A stretch of DNA of 64,000 nt from Stichopus chloronotus (taxonomy: Eukaryota > Echinodermata > Holothuroidea > Aspidochirotida > Stichopodidae): positions 12,916,825-12,980,824 of the forward strand of contig CM037841.1 of assembly GCA_021234535.1 (NCBI GenBank), written 5' to 3'. The notes beneath the pieces are model-generated. The model ran no database searches. It was not told the DNA's origin and saw nothing but the letters and a program-made list of their open reading frames with translations. Below are positions 23,519 through 36,385 of this stretch, piece after piece. The translations under genes were made by a program, and so were the position numbers. Numbering within the stretch: the first letter of the stretch is position 1; every line of letters begins with the position of its first letter.

Positions 23519-24504
23519 TTTTTGACTGATTTTCATTGTAACATGCCCAAACTTTTGGCCCAACATAAAATTACTGTTGATCTTAGGGGCAGCAGTAATG
23601 ACATGCTACAGTAGCCTAGTCTCCCTTGATCTACAATATCTGTAAGGGTAGTCCTGTGGTTCTGTAAACTGCATAGTTTGTGTTGTTTGCTTGTTTATTT
23701 TTAGAATATAAGCTTATGCAAAAGAGCATACCAAACCCTTCTGAAGCAACAGATGCAGGTATACTGTACTTGTACGTAGAAAACAAAGACACTGAATCTG
23801 TCATTCACACAAGAAGGGTTAAAATACACTGATGTGTGCTGTAGCTACTGTTGGTCATGCAAGGTATATTATATTTCTTTGTGATTAATACAAGAAATTA
23901 ATTCTTGGCTTTTGTCAATTGTAGTTGAATGATCTACTGCTTTGCTTTTGTACGTCATTTTTAAGTAGCTAATTAATTGTTGTTGAAATTGAAGTTTTCT
24001 ATTGATAGAATTTGGTTATGTTTAGTCACTTCTTTACTAGTTACTGAATGAATGCATGTTTCTTCTATATAGCAAAAGTGAGATATGACACATGTACCAT
24101 GATTATTCTTAATTACCTTTCTTCAAACTCTTGAAACCCATTCAAATACCCAGTGTGCACTTAACCCAGCTTATCAAGTAGGTATTCTGTATTCAAGAAC
24201 ATATATAGTGTCAAACATGTGATGAATAGTGATGTTGATTGGCAAGTACTGTATTTAAAAAGGGCAAATACATTTGTACCTCTTTGTGACCTCAAATGAC
24301 TTTCACTGCAGCCTCCGTGGCTGTATCTGTTCCCCTGTTTATAAACAGAGTACAGTGTTCTGGTGAGAGTCAATCACAAAAGAACATGTTGCAAACTGTT
24401 CTTGCACCCAAGCCTCACACCACTTTGGCCGGTGGTGCAGCGAGAACAACCATAAACGAAGATGGCGGAGATGTCTGCCCTCTCGAGAAATGCTTGGGAA
24501 ATGT

Positions 24505-24723
24505 TGTGTGCTTATTTATGAAAGTTAAAAGCAAACAAAGTTACAAGTATGAAAGTGAATACGGCAGCACTGAAGGGCCCGTTGCCTACTCTTGAGTGAC
24601 GTTAGACCAAAAAGTGTGCATTGGCTCATTTATGAAAATGAAAAACAAAGTTACAAGTATAAAAGTTTATACGGCAGCACTGAAGGGCCTATTGCCTACT
24701 CTTGAGTGACGTTAGACCAAAAA
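24505..24723 (+). repeat. 110-bp tandem duplication
   Basis: Two units are offset by exactly 110 bp: TTACAAGTAT at 24541 and 24651, and GGCAGCACTGAAGGGCC then TTGCCTACTCTTGAGTGACG in both. A third unit begins (GTGTGAAAA) and is lost. The units are nearly identical, so the duplication is recent. Confidence 0.85.
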
Positions 24724-25201
24724 GTGTGAAAATTTTTCTTTGAAAGCCATGCTGTTGGTAAGTGTGCAGTCCATGCATCCACAGTAACTGTACCTGCACT
24801 GTCGGATCGGTGTTTGACACTGCAAAATGAGTTCCCTTGGTCTTGTCATATTCCAGAACAGTGAAGAGCAGGGTGTCAAATACAGCCCTTGTTGCTTTGT
24901 CGCTTTGGAACAGATATTTGTCACTTCAATTGGTGTTGTTTGCTCTGTGTCTGTTGTGTACCTGTTTCCTCATATTGCTCATGCATGCTTTTCTCTATTA
25001 TGATCTGAATGCTGATATAGCTGATAACCTTTGATGCTGCTTTCAACCATCTGGATGGAAACATTCTGTCGTAGCTTTTAGTTGAACAGTTGCAGTTTCC
25101 CTTTCCTTTCTCATGACTTTGCCCACACACACCCACCCATCCCTATTCCCTCCCAATCCCACCCCAGTATTGCACAAACCCACTCAGCCAAGAAATTAAC
25201 A

Positions 25202-25330
25202 ATTCACTTCGTAGACATATACTTACCCTTTGCATCACTACTGCATCATTTGACCTTTGCGCAAATTGTCCTCGAAGTCAATTCTAACACCGCGCCCTCT
25301 AAGGCCTAGCTCGCCCTCGTTTGCCTTTCA
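25202..25330 (+). repeat. F2 left ITR of the D3 element
   Basis: It starts ATTCACTTCGTAGACATATA then CTTACCC, and continues through AGTCAATTCTAACACCGCGC to CCTCTAAGGCCTAGCTCGCC. The reverse complement of these blocks makes the F2 right arms at 33150-33243 and 36227-36372. It lies about 490 bp before the gag start in the same orientation, as expected for the left end of a DIRS element. Confidence 0.66.
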
Positions 25331-25816
25331 CTTGAGTGTCTTCAAGGTGTTTCAAAAGTTCTCCGCTGTTTTTGCCTCGCGCAAGGCGGCTGTCTCGGGA
25401 CAAACCTTGAGTATTCTTTTTTTTCGTTCCGTGTTTAATTGTGATTCTAGCCTCTCATACTTTCCTTATTTTGACCCTCGCTTCTCCGAGAAATTTAAGA
25501 TTAAATATTTCAGTTTCGTGCAGCATGTCTAGGACCGTTATCCTATCGTGCCGCTGCACAGTTAAGTCCATAGCCCACACTTTCATTGTTTTGCAATCCC
25601 CTTAAGGGCATTGCACAATCCCCTCCTTACGTTAGAGTTACTTCGTATTCTCCTTGTAACGTTACGTTAGCCTCCTCGTATATTCTTTTATCATTGTATT
25701 TCGAGTTTGCTTGCCTTGCATTCCCCCTTAGCCTCCCTTGTTTTCATTTTGTAGCCTTTTTTGGGGTGCTAAGTGTTTATTTCGTAAGTAGAGTAACACA
25801 CCCCTTTGGACTTGGC

Positions 25817-28060
25817 ATGTCTTCCCCAACTCCTGGCCCCTGTTGCTCTATTTGCAACCAATTCCGGCCCTGGAGGGATTGGGACTGGCACTGGGTGTGC
25901 CCCCTGTGCCATTCCTGTACGCAATCAAATCGGTGTGAACAGTGCATGTCCTTTTCCCTGACCCAGTGGTCAGAGATCAATTCTTGGCTACAGGGCTGGC
26001 AGGAAAGGCTTAGGAGGCGGCTGGATGTGGTTCCGGATCCCTCCGTGGTTGCCAGTCCTTTGGGAGTTCAGGCTCCCACAAGCCCGGCGACCAGGCCAAA
26101 AGGTAAGTCCAAAGCCAAGTCGAAGGGGAGGAAGGTCATGCCGGTAGAGAAGGCGGTGTCGGTCCCGAGCAGCCGAGCTGTAAGCTCTGGCGCCCGGGAG
26201 ACCGACGTGGAATCCACGGCTTCAGCCGCCGAGTCGTGCTTCGCCCCTCGGGATGTCGAACTGGCTCGTCAGGGTTCCAGCCTTCCACAGGAGACGGTGG
26301 TTGAGGACGTTCCTCGGAACGTACTCCCGCAGGACTCCCGGGATATCGGGGGATCTGGGAGCCGGTTACAGGAGCTGGCTCCCCAAGAAGCTCCTCGGAG
26401 CCTGGATCTTGCTGGATCTCAGGATGGGGGAGAGCGGTCTTCTTGGGTTCAGGGTGCTTCGGCTCCTGTCGGTACTGGAGAAGGCTCCCAGAACTCACAG
26501 GGTAGTGGCTGGCGGTCCCGCGTGGATCACGTCCCTACCTGGAGCCGGGAACGAGGTAGGACCTCCCAGACCGACCGGTCCAGGAGCCCTATCTGTTCCG
26601 GCTCCTCGTGTCCGAGTTTGGATTCTGCCAACTCGGACCAGGGATACAGTCGGACTACCCAGTCCCGATCGTTCAGTCCAAGGGGGTTTCCGGACCCAAC
26701 TGACCCGAGCTGGACGGCCCAGTTCGTGATTCTTTTGGGTTCGCTGATTGCTGGAGAGGTGGCCAAACAAATGGCCCACCTCCGTCCCTCGTCCAGCGAT
26801 CAGCAGCCTCCTGCTCTGCCTGCCCTCCTAACAGAGGTCCCAGTGGCCCAAGGCACATCTGCCAAGCTCCCGCCTCCCGACTCGCTCGAACTCCTCGCTT
26901 TCGATGAGTTCGAAGACGAGCTCGAGGAGATGGAGGAGCAGGCTGAGGAGACCATGCAGCAGCCCAAAACCGGGGAGGAAGATAGTACCCCAAGGGGCAC
27001 TGATCTTCCCCCCTCACTTCTAGCCTCAGTTGTAGAGATTCTTCCCTCCAAGCTGGGCTACGAAGCTTCCACGCGTAGTGAGGTGGGACCCTCAGGTTCT
27101 CGCCTGTTGGCTACGAATGAGGAGGAGGTTTCGGGCCAGCCTCAGTTTCCAGGCGACGAGCATTGTCTCAAGCAGCTGGAATCGCTGGCGGGCAGGTCAG
27201 CCTGGGCGGCCTTCCCTGCAGCACAGGAGAGGGCTGTCAGGGTACCTGAAGGCCACTGGGAGACACTGTTCTGCCCACCCTCTATTTCGGATGAAACCCG
27301 GAATAAGGTGAGGTCGGAACAAGGATTGGCCTCGGGGATGTTTAAGGACTCCCTACAGAAGCGAGCGGAGGAGGATTGGTAGCAGGCCGATCTTGCTGCT
27401 AGAGCCGGCCTGAAGTTCTCTTCCGTGTTCCTTCTAGTAGCGGAAGCCTTAAGACGAGCCCACACGCAGCTCACGGAGGACGATATTCAGTTCTCCAGAG
27501 CTGACGTGGGCAAACTGATCTACCTGCTGGGGCCCCTGTCCCGGCTCTTGTAGGATCAGTTTGCCTGAGTGGCCCTCAAGTCCGTGCAGGTGCGATGTCC
27601 TCGACGTGTTTGCATGGCCATCCTCCGAGGCCAGGAGCAGGTTAGAGAGCCTGCCGGTTGTGAGGCCCGACCTCTTCAATGGCCAGTTTCTGGATAAACT
27701 AGTGGAAGAGGACAAGAGGCACGAAGCGACTGCTGCGGCGTCGTTCCGTCCTCCGGCCACCCCGGCAGCTGCCCAACCCTCCCCGTGGCTTTCCGAGGGA
27801 AGTCGCGGTCCCGTCGCCGCAAAGCGAAGGGTGTGGGTCGTGGAGTTTCTTCCGGGGGTCCTTCAACCTCTGGAAGAGGCAGAGGAGGAAGAGGCGGTAG
27901 TTCGCAGCCTGGTCGGGGCCGTGGCAGGGGTTCTGGTGGGGCTGGCGACCTTCCCAAATACGGTCAACAGACTGCGGCCCCACCTCCAGTGGTGGCTCGA
28001 CGACCTCAATCTCCTGGAGTGGGTATCCTTTGGTACCCAGCGGATTTGGTTGTCCGGACT
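25817..28060 (+). pseudogene. D3: DIRS-type gag pseudogene with deleted pol
   Basis: A GC-rich frame runs without stops to 27382. Met at 25817 is the likeliest start because the cysteine cluster CSICNQ...CPLCHSC...CEQC begins nine residues later; the upstream 77 codons are AT-rich ITR-side sequence. After the TAG at 27380 the protein continues in frame (AALKF-like text to GKLIYLLGPLSRLL). It is then broken by further stops and frameshifts before DLFNGQFLDKLVEE and an Arg/Gly/Ser-rich tail (27800-27950), the usual C-terminal end of DIRS gag. At 27960-28050 another frame reads HLQWWLDDLNLLEWVSFGT, like the WW-N-G block before RNase H, so RT appears deleted. Known: gag packages element RNA. Minus-strand frames opposite it are shadows. 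The 3' edge is a perfect palindrome. Confidence 0.82.
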
Positions 28061-28095
28061 GAATTTGGTTGTCCTTAGGACAACCAAATTCAGTC
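28057..28095. repeat. Perfect 19-bp-arm palindrome at the 3' edge of D3
   Basis: The left arm 28057-28075 is GACTGAATTTGGTTGTCCT, the centre T is 28076, and the right arm 28077-28095 is its exact reverse complement. Just upstream, GGATTTGGTTGTCC (28042-28055) repeats part of the left arm directly. GGACAAC words recur at 28255 and 28275 and the reverse form at 28298. GC-rich element DNA stops here and AT-rich intron resumes. Confidence 0.9.
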
Positions 28096-28099
28096 AATG

Positions 28100-31000
28100 C
28101 TTGAATCAAATTAAACATTTTACTTGCAATATCTGGAACATTGTGGGATGAAATGTGGTGATAAACCGCTAACAGCACGATATAAAAGCATGTTTCGGGT
28201 ACTGTGGTACACCAAACTTGGAAATGTACTGTAACTGATGATATTATTTTTGGCAGGACAACTTAATTTTGACAAGGACAACCTCAGTTTACACATTAGT
28301 TGTCCCATGGACCACCAGATGAAAATGCTAAAACTTCAACACTGATAATTCACAGGGTGGTGGCCAGATACACACACACACACACAATTGCCAGATGCTA
28401 GACCATGGTCAATACGGAAATGCATAGGTTATATGAGGTGAGCACCTTGCTAGTGAATTCTCAAACCTAAAGTTTTGGGGATTATTCATGTTTTATATAG
28501 CTCCTTCTTTTAATTTTGAAATTCAAGAAACCATTGACGTTTTACGGTTTAATCAAAATTCAAGCACTACATTCTTTCTTCCTAATGTGTCCTTCCGTTG
28601 CATTTCTGATGACATGAGCCAAATTCATCCAAAAGTGAGAACCTTCCATGGGAGATTCTTGCCATAGATATTTGAAAAAGACATTTGGCAAAGCTGCAGG
28701 GCAAAAAGATGGAATGTCTCTTTGATTTTTATGGTGATACTTTTGAAAAATTAAATTATCTTTAAACTAAATGTTCTTGACTAGAGGCATTGTCTGAGAT
28801 ACTGTAAGAAAAAAAAATGTGGTCAATCCTGAAAGGTTCTATTATTTTGGATTGATTATAGTAATGTGTTCAGTATGTATCAAGGGCAAAAAAGTGATTG
28901 GGGAATATGTGCTTATTTCATCTAGCTCTTTTCCATTTGATAAAGTAGTTCGTTTAGAAGAAGTGGAGACTTTACAAAATTTTAGCAACGGCTTGAAACT
29001 TAGGGAAAGTTGTATCTCAAACAGTTCTAGTCATTGTGCTACTGTTTGCATCTGCAGAACATGTGACATTTTTTCTGGGGGAGGGGTTGAAATGTTATTT
29101 ACATAAAATTGCAGGAAGGAAACCAGAAAAATAATCTTGTCTTTTGACAACTTTCAAGAACAAACTGTATTTCTGAATGTGCAGCAGGCAAGCCACTGCA
29201 CAGATGACATGACACTATCTGATGCCATACGGCACCTCAAAACAAATTTAAATGGATGCCTCTAAAAGTCTTATCATCTTGAGAGGATCTTTAATCCAAT
29301 TTAGGTCTTCGTCTGACCTCCTCCGTGGTAGCCAAAAGCTAATGTTTCAAGATGGAAGTCAATTTGCCTGAAACATTCCTCTCTCTCTTCTAAGCCTTGT
29401 TTAGGGGATGAGGAACATGGAAATCCAATATCATTGATTGTTTTTGCCCCCTTTCATGTCTCTATTTTTCCCCTTGATCACATCCTTCTTTTAATTAAAC
29501 GATATCCAACTTTGTGGTAGTGCTACCCTGTCAGATACATCAACATCTATTTTGGTTGATGGGCGAAGCTTTTCCGTTATCTCTCCTCTGTCAGCATGTC
29601 AATCACTACATGCTTCTTTATCTTCGAGCGATACCAGTAGAGTTTAACGATAATTGGACTGTACACCTTGCCCAATTTCCTATGTTTGCATCAAGGTGTT
29701 GATCTTTTAATGGTGGCTGAAGGGTTCCAATCAGGCCAGGAAACACACACTATTCTCATTGGAAGTTGCTATGAGTCCCAGTGATTCTTTTAGAGCTTAT
29801 TACCGCTAAAGCTGGTCAGGGTCTTCCAAAATGAGCAATGAAAATGTTTAATGAACTTCTGTTTCAATATGTTTTTGGCATACAGAGCAATAAACACTAC
29901 AGAGTTCTAACATCTCTACATGACTAGAGTTCAAGAGTTTGTGACTGTATAGATGAATGTGGCCAATAAATTGATTGCTGTGAGTGTATTTCTTAGCCAT
30001 TTGCTATGTTACATTATTAACCCTCGATCCCTGTGTAGTTCAAACAGTTAGTGAAATTTTTGCAATGAATTTATAAATTAGTAAATTAGTTTCTTGAATG
30101 ATAAGAAAAAAATGAAAAAAACAATTTCAAAAACCTTTTCCACAAGTGTTCTTTATCATGATGATGGATGTTAGGCAACCAAGTTTGCTAAGTACTGTAA
30201 TGCCACCACCATTGTTGAACTCATCAAGCTATGCATCATTGGATGCAATGGCGGTTATAATACTTACAAGGACAACATGGAATTGTTGATTCTCAATATT
30301 TGCTATTGACTTTTACTGGTTGATATCTTCTTGCGCACATGTGTACAATTGATTAGAGTCAACGATAAGTTATAAATTTTTATTCAGTCTATTCATAAAA
30401 TATGCCAGCATCTGGATCATGTTTGTATTGTTTGCAACAAAGTGAATAGCCATTACTGTTGGGTAGTAGCTTCATCTTTACCTCCTCCCCAAACAAAAGA
30501 AAATGACATTGATGCCACTGGACTCTGTGGTAAAGCCGTCTCTCTTCTGCCAGTTAATGCAAATTGTAGCTTATATGTGTAGGCAATATGGAAGGCATAT
30601 GTAAAGACAATAGGGCAGTACTGTAGGACAATGTCTTGTAACCTTTATAATAACATTGATAATAACATTGATGCTCTCACCTACCATACCAGTCAGAAGT
30701 GATCTTCCATTTGTTTTTTAGAAGTAGTAGTGCTTAAGTGTATACACACATAATTATCTCTGTCCACTAACTGTATGGTAACTCAGTAGAACTTCCCACC
30801 ATCTTTGCTTCTAAGCTTTTAAACATCTTGTTCCTTTCATATCTCTCATCTACCTGAGTACGAGCAATGCTATGTAGCTCCTGCTTTTGAACATGTTGCA
30901 GGTGCTGTACATATTGTGACCAGAGCTTTCATTGGATGAGGTGACACTAATATATTAAATGCATTTAAAACAAAATGAAAAAAATGGAAAAAATCCCAAC

Positions 31001-31390
31001 CCACAACTTTAACACTTGTGTACCGTTATCATAATTCTTCTATCTGTAGGATTAACCCACAAATTACCCTTAATTACTTAGGATATTTCAACCAAATTAC
31101 CATACAGTGCTTGAAAGGTTGTATCTCTGTAACTGTAATTTGGTGTTGATGGGTGCATGCATGCCCCGTCCTTGAAAGATTTAGATACAAAATTGAACCA
31201 AGCAGTAAGAAAGCATCTTTGGTTTGAACCCGTATGTATGTATCATATGGTAAGTGGTTGGTGTAGACTGTCCTTTTGAAAGATACAATAAAGTCCACTA
31301 ACCACATATCATGTGGTAAATCTAAACAAAAAGTCAAGTCTCTGTGAAGGTTAATAGAACTATTTTTTTTGTGAACATTTTGACAGTTGG
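28100..31390 (+). other. Intronic stretch, no gene recognised
   Basis: AT-rich sequence with a (CA)n microsatellite at 28369-28386. A TTGATAATAACA word is duplicated at about 30647-30670. No frame with a recognisable motif. Confidence 0.45.
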
Positions 31391-31398
31391 GATATATA

Positions 31399-31575
31399 TG
31401 TAAATTACATCACTCCTCACGTAGCACATTTGCATGGCGGAATGGGAAGAGGTTAGTCTGGTATTAGGCTGAATGGTTACCAGTACTCTTGTCATGGTAG
31501 ATGGGAGTATAGTGTTGAGTTGAGGCAGGTAAGTGAGTTTTCCGTAAATAACCAAAACAGGTGAGTATTGGGATT
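31399..31575 (+). repeat. F1 mini-DIRS with two splice-donor motifs
   Basis: Short left arm AAATTACATCACTCCTCACG. Interior TAGTCTGGTATTAGGCTGA and GGTTACCAGTACTCTTGTC. Right arm GCAGGTAAGTGAGTTTTCC then AAATAACCAAAACAGGTGAG and TATTGGGAT. CAGGTAAGT (31526-31534) and CAGGTGAGT (31558-31566) are both perfect donors in the sense of the PDE gene. Confidence 0.64.
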
Positions 31576-31579
31576 TCAG

Positions 31580-33145
31580 TTAATGTATTTGCTTTTCTGG
31601 AAAAAAGCAATTTCAAAATACAACATTATGTTGAGTAAATGTTTGTAGATACTTGCTAATCTCATTAATTGAGAATCAGCTCTCTCCCCCTTGTTCTTTT
31701 CTCCTTCTTTTGTTATAAGTGTTAATTAAGTGTTAAGATACAGTTGTTTATGTACTCAGTAAATGTACGCTACATTATCAATCTATATTAAACACCCCTA
31801 GCTGAATATAATAGAAACTGAAGCTGGATATCCTTTGCATTCAATTTTGCCTGGTATGTCAGTCATAACAGACATTAATACCAAAAATATTGAAAAAAGA
31901 AAGGGGAAGGAGAAAAAAGTTGCAGATACTGCACTATCATTAGTATTTGATATCTAGCAAGCCTTGGTTGTGCTCATGCATGGTTACTCATCTGTAAAAA
32001 AAAATGAAAAGTTTCTACCTCACATTGCCAACCTACTGGAAAGTGACAAGTCAGCTGTGTTTGAAGGAGTTTGTTTCCCCGGATATTGAAAAAAAACTGT
32101 GGATTGCAGTATGTATTGGCTCACTTTCATCAATGGGAGGAGATGAAGTGGCTTTTCAACTGAGAAGTAGAAAAATAATTTGTTTTGGGAAATTTGGGAA
32201 GTAGGAATTTCAATGAGCAAGCCTAAATTTCTTCTAATTGGTTTGTAGTTTGTTTCAACTCACTTGTTTTGTTGAACTTGGATAGTTGGTTATTGTCAGT
32301 GTTATTAGGCATGTTTAATTTCTGTAGCCCTCATAAATATGGAATCTAGTCAATATGACAATGGTTAATAGTCATTGCTCAGTGAGGTGCAATGTAATTG
32401 AAACTTTCCAATTCACATCTAGCAGATGCAATAAGGACAAACACTTCAATTCTGTCTTTAAAGACCAGGAAAACTTGAACATGTATGTTTGCCTCCAAGT
32501 TGGAATGAAAATTGAAAAGAAGTCTGCACCATGCATCAATCGGAAAATATTATGTCAATCGCTGATAGCCTTGTCTGAAGTTGTGTATGTGTTTTATTGT
32601 CTTGAGAATTATTCAAACCTCTCTAAGGAACTTGAAATCATGATATTAGATGATGCTTGTTTGCAAATTATACTTTGATATTGATTGGAGAGATGTGAAG
32701 AAATGTCTACAGAAATGAACAGTCAAAATGTGCATTAAAACATTTAAATGTCATTTGAGTTTTAAAATGATACACAAGTTAAACACGTTCAACAGATGTA
32801 ACGTTAAAGAAGTAATAGCCAAGTAACTGGGGTAAATTTTGGTGGAGTGTAATATTTAAAGTAGGCATAAAAGTGTTACCAGTAATAATGGTAATTTTAG
32901 ATGTTGTGGGAAGTTCGGTAAAATTTTACATTGCTCACAATGTTATGATTTTCATACTGCCTTTGTTGTCAAAATTGTGTAATGCTCAAAGTGATGTAGT
33001 TTTATTTTTGTCTTTGTTGTTCTGTGCCATCCCATTATTGATAATATATTAAACTTAGATATTGGGCATGGTGGTAGGGATTTGGACATCTTTGATGCAG
33101 TGATCTATAAAATCATAAGTTGTAGTGACTCAAAAAAAAACTAAA
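31580..33145 (+). other. Intronic stretch, no gene recognised
   Basis: AT-rich sequence. A 107-codon frame at 32355-32678 has no recognisable domain and no clear splice sites. Confidence 0.4.
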
Positions 33146-33149
33146 GAAG

Positions 33150-33243
33150 AGCGATCCTAACCTAAGAGGGCCTCCTAGTGCTAGAATTAATTTCAAGTAT
33201 ACTTTGAGCAAGTTCAAGTGAATGCATTATTAGCAAGGGGTGA
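33150..33243 (+). repeat. F2 right-arm fragment
   Basis: CCTAAGAGGGCCTCCTAGTG, CTAGAATTAATTTCAAGTAT, TTTGAGCAAGTTCAA, GTGAATGCATTA and AGCAAGGGGT appear in the order of the F2 right arm at 36227-36372. The outer extension is missing. Confidence 0.55.
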
Positions 33244-33249
33244 CTTTGT

Positions 33250-36220
33250 TTTTAAAAAAGTCCTTCTTTTTTTTAAAGAAATATATGTTTGTACATCTTG
33301 CTGTGCTAAAATCTGTTTTTTTGTTGTTGAAAGATCGGAGTATGACTGTGCGAAAGTGACTGGCTGTGAGCGGATGTGTTAATGTGCTGTTGTGTTCTGT
33401 ATTTCCCACAGCTTGCTCAGTATGTGCATGCATGCACATTGCCCATAGAGATGATTGCATATGGGATGCATTCCATACCCCATGCATGCTGTACTGCACA
33501 TGGATCTGTTTGTGCTGGCAAGTTATACTTTGAAACTTGGTTTGAAACTAACTTCATTGATGACACCATAACGTTAGTATTTGCCGTAGCTGACCATTTT
33601 ATTGATCTTGTGAAAGTTATGGTCTGGGATAGCAACATTGCTGCATGTTTTGCCTGTAGACTTACAAACACTATAGCTATTGCAAGGAACCTAGCCCAGG
33701 AAGTTAAAGGTATGCAAAGTTAAGCGGAAGTTCCTCAAACCATATCAGTGACTTAGTGCAAGTTTGAAATTTGTGTAAAATATGTCAAATACTCAAACTA
33801 GCCATGCCCATTGTTTTTGTAAACTTTTCTTTCATGATATGCTTTTCATCGTGGTTGCTTGCTTTGCTTCTCTGCTATCCTTACAAGATTATACATAGAA
33901 TGAATGAGTGTTGCCTGTTCTGGTGAAAACAGGCATCAAGAGGCAGCTGTCAATTTGGTTTGAGTAGGCATGGCTGATTAGTAGTTTGGCACAAGGAGTT
34001 GCTTTCTATGCAAGAGAACCGCACAGTGTGGGACTGTGATTTTTGCAAGGTAAAAATAAGGATGAACATTTATAAAATAACCAACCTCATGGTGTAGCCT
34101 AGGGGCAAGGGCCTAAAATATTTTACTCCTTTTAGGCAAAGGCCTAGGTCTATAGGTGTATAGCCTATTGTTACACCTATGCAATGTAGCCTGTAGGCCT
34201 ACAGTAAGGTAAGGCACAGTCCCACATGTTGACAGTCACAGCTTCAAGAGGCTAGTTATTGCAAATAATTGAGTAATTTCTGCAACATACATACAGCACG
34301 TTCAAATAGAATGAGAACAAGCTGTTTCAGACCTAGACAAGATGGTCACGAATTTAAAGTGTTTGTAAAAGCTGGTTATTTGGGGAAATGTCATATTGCA
34401 CTGTTGTGCTGAAAATTATTTCCCCCTCTAAAAATATGTTTTTTAAACTAATAAAAAAATTCTTTTTCTAGCAGTGACAGGTCAGCAACTTTGTATGTAG
34501 CTATGTTGCTATTGAAATATGTTCAGCATTATATAGTTCACAGTAAGCCCCATGAATGATCCCTAGCTCTGGTATACAGTTTGCGAGCTATATCTGTCAA
34601 GTTGCTTTTGAAATTTAGGAATGCAAATTTTCAAAGAGGAAGACAATTTTTGATATTTCATATGTTCTCTTAAATGGTGGTTCTATGGAAATAAAATCTT
34701 TCACAATTCAGTGAGAGTAATTTTATTCTAAGTTGAACTTGTGGTACAAATAATTAACTTTAGAGTCACTGCAAAGTCTCTCTATGGATCTCAAGATATT
34801 GTACATTCATGAATCAGTTGTTAATGTGTAGAATTGGCAATTATATGTCATTTACCAGTTTTCACTTTTCGTGTACACAAAATACAGTAGATGTGATTCA
34901 CTCTTCATCAGTTCATTCCTGTTCTCCTATCGCCACAATGATCCCTTTTGGAACTGCAGCATTCTGATGCCATGTCTGGGGCATCTATGGCTTTTTTCCT
35001 TCTACTCTGGGAACTTTTACAACTGTTGAAGTGTGCTGGGTGTAAGTTAAAATTTTGCTTAAATTTCACAGCTAACCTGAATTAGATTAACATAGATTTT
35101 TCATTTTTTCTTGCCATGGCAACTCCCTCCATGACGATGTTGCTCAGAATCAATATGAAAACTTAAGGGACATATAAGATTGTGGAGTCTTCTGTTATTA
35201 GGCCATTTTCCCAGTGTCCTTGGCCATTTTCTGTGTGTTGATGGCCTCTTAGATTGTAATTCTTATATTGAAATTCTGGCCCATTTCGTTTTTAAAGAAG
35301 CATACCCCATACTTTTATATTTTGTAGCTTTGTGAAAACTATGCTGGCTCTGAGGGAGTATGTTAGTCATGTTTAATCCCTGGGACTAAAAGAGGAGAGG
35401 TCTAGGATCTTCTGCAGAATTTGTTAAAATTAAGATGACTTCGTACCCAATTGTGGATACTTCAAGAGGAAGATCCATTTGTTGACATCTTTCTGAATGT
35501 ACCTGTTTCTCTTCACAACTAATGCACATCCTTCCACTGTGCAAGGAGCTACTGCTAACCTTTGACCTGCATTTATCATTGCCCTTACCCAAAGTGAAGC
35601 AGCACCTCCTTCCCAAAGTGCTGTACCACCGAAAGTAATGTTCTATTCCTATTGTTCTGAAAATTCATGTTTGGGGTTGAGCACTAAAAAGAAACTTCAC
35701 AGGGAATGTTGCACTTGATTTGATGTCATGTGAGATTGCTGATCACATTCATTGATGATATCGTGCATGATTGATCAGCCGACTGAAATGAGAAAGGGTC
35801 CATGCATGAACACAGCTGTTTGTCCTGACTGTCTGGTCTTATACAGCAGGTTGAGAGAAATTCTTGTGAAATCAGTTTGTCATTTTCGTTGCTTCATTAA
35901 GAAATATTTTCAACCTTGTTCACTCCTTATCTTTTTCTTAATAATTTTGCTTCCCTTCACTGATTTGATTCTGATCAGTTGAAGCAGAATGTGTCAAATT
36001 TCCTGAAATGGGTCACATTCTTTTCTTATAGCATGAGAGATGGCAGGAGAGAAAAATGCTGCTGAAAACCTTACACTGCCAAACTTTGTTCAAAGTTGAG
36101 TATGGAAAGTATATATGTTATCATGTGTGTGTGTGAGTGTGTGGAAAATGAAAGTAAAAGAAGAGATTTTGATTTGTTATGGAAAAAGTGACTCCAAGAA
36201 ATACAAGAGATTATTTGATT
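33250..36220 (+). other. Intronic stretch, no gene recognised
   Basis: AT-rich sequence with a (GT)n-type microsatellite at 36124-36142. A 115-codon frame at 33376-33723 shows no motif. Two overlapping frames on opposite strands there argue for chance. Confidence 0.4.
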
Positions 36221-36226
36221 CATAGC

Positions 36227-36372
36227 AAATGAGGGCGAGCCAGGCCTTAGATGAAGTAGTGCTAGAATTAATTCTGAGAGTATTTAGAGCAGGACTAAGT
36301 GAGTGCATTAGTGAAGCCCGGGATAAGTTTAGTCACTTGTGAATGCCCATACCAGTGAGTGAAGGGGGAATG
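36227..36372 (+). repeat. F2 right ITR with outer extension
   Basis: ATGAGGGCGAGCCAGGCCTT, GTGCTAGAATTAATTCTGAG, GTGAGTGCATTAGTGAAGC and AGTCACTTGTGAATGCCCAT, then CCAGTGAGTGAAGGGG. The ACTTGTGAATRCCCA and CCAGTGAGT end is homologous to the F1 right end (ATTTGTAAATAACCA and CCAGGTGAGT). Confidence 0.62.
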
Positions 36373-36385
36373 CTTAAATTGATGC

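Noticed and set aside
26136..27051. Several long minus-strand frames opposite the D3 gag
   Set aside because: They are shadows of a GC-rich, stop-poor coding strand; the cysteine cluster and basic tail are on the plus strand.
32355..33723. Two open frames of 107 and 115 codons
   Set aside because: No motifs, no splice context, and overlapping antisense frames of similar length.
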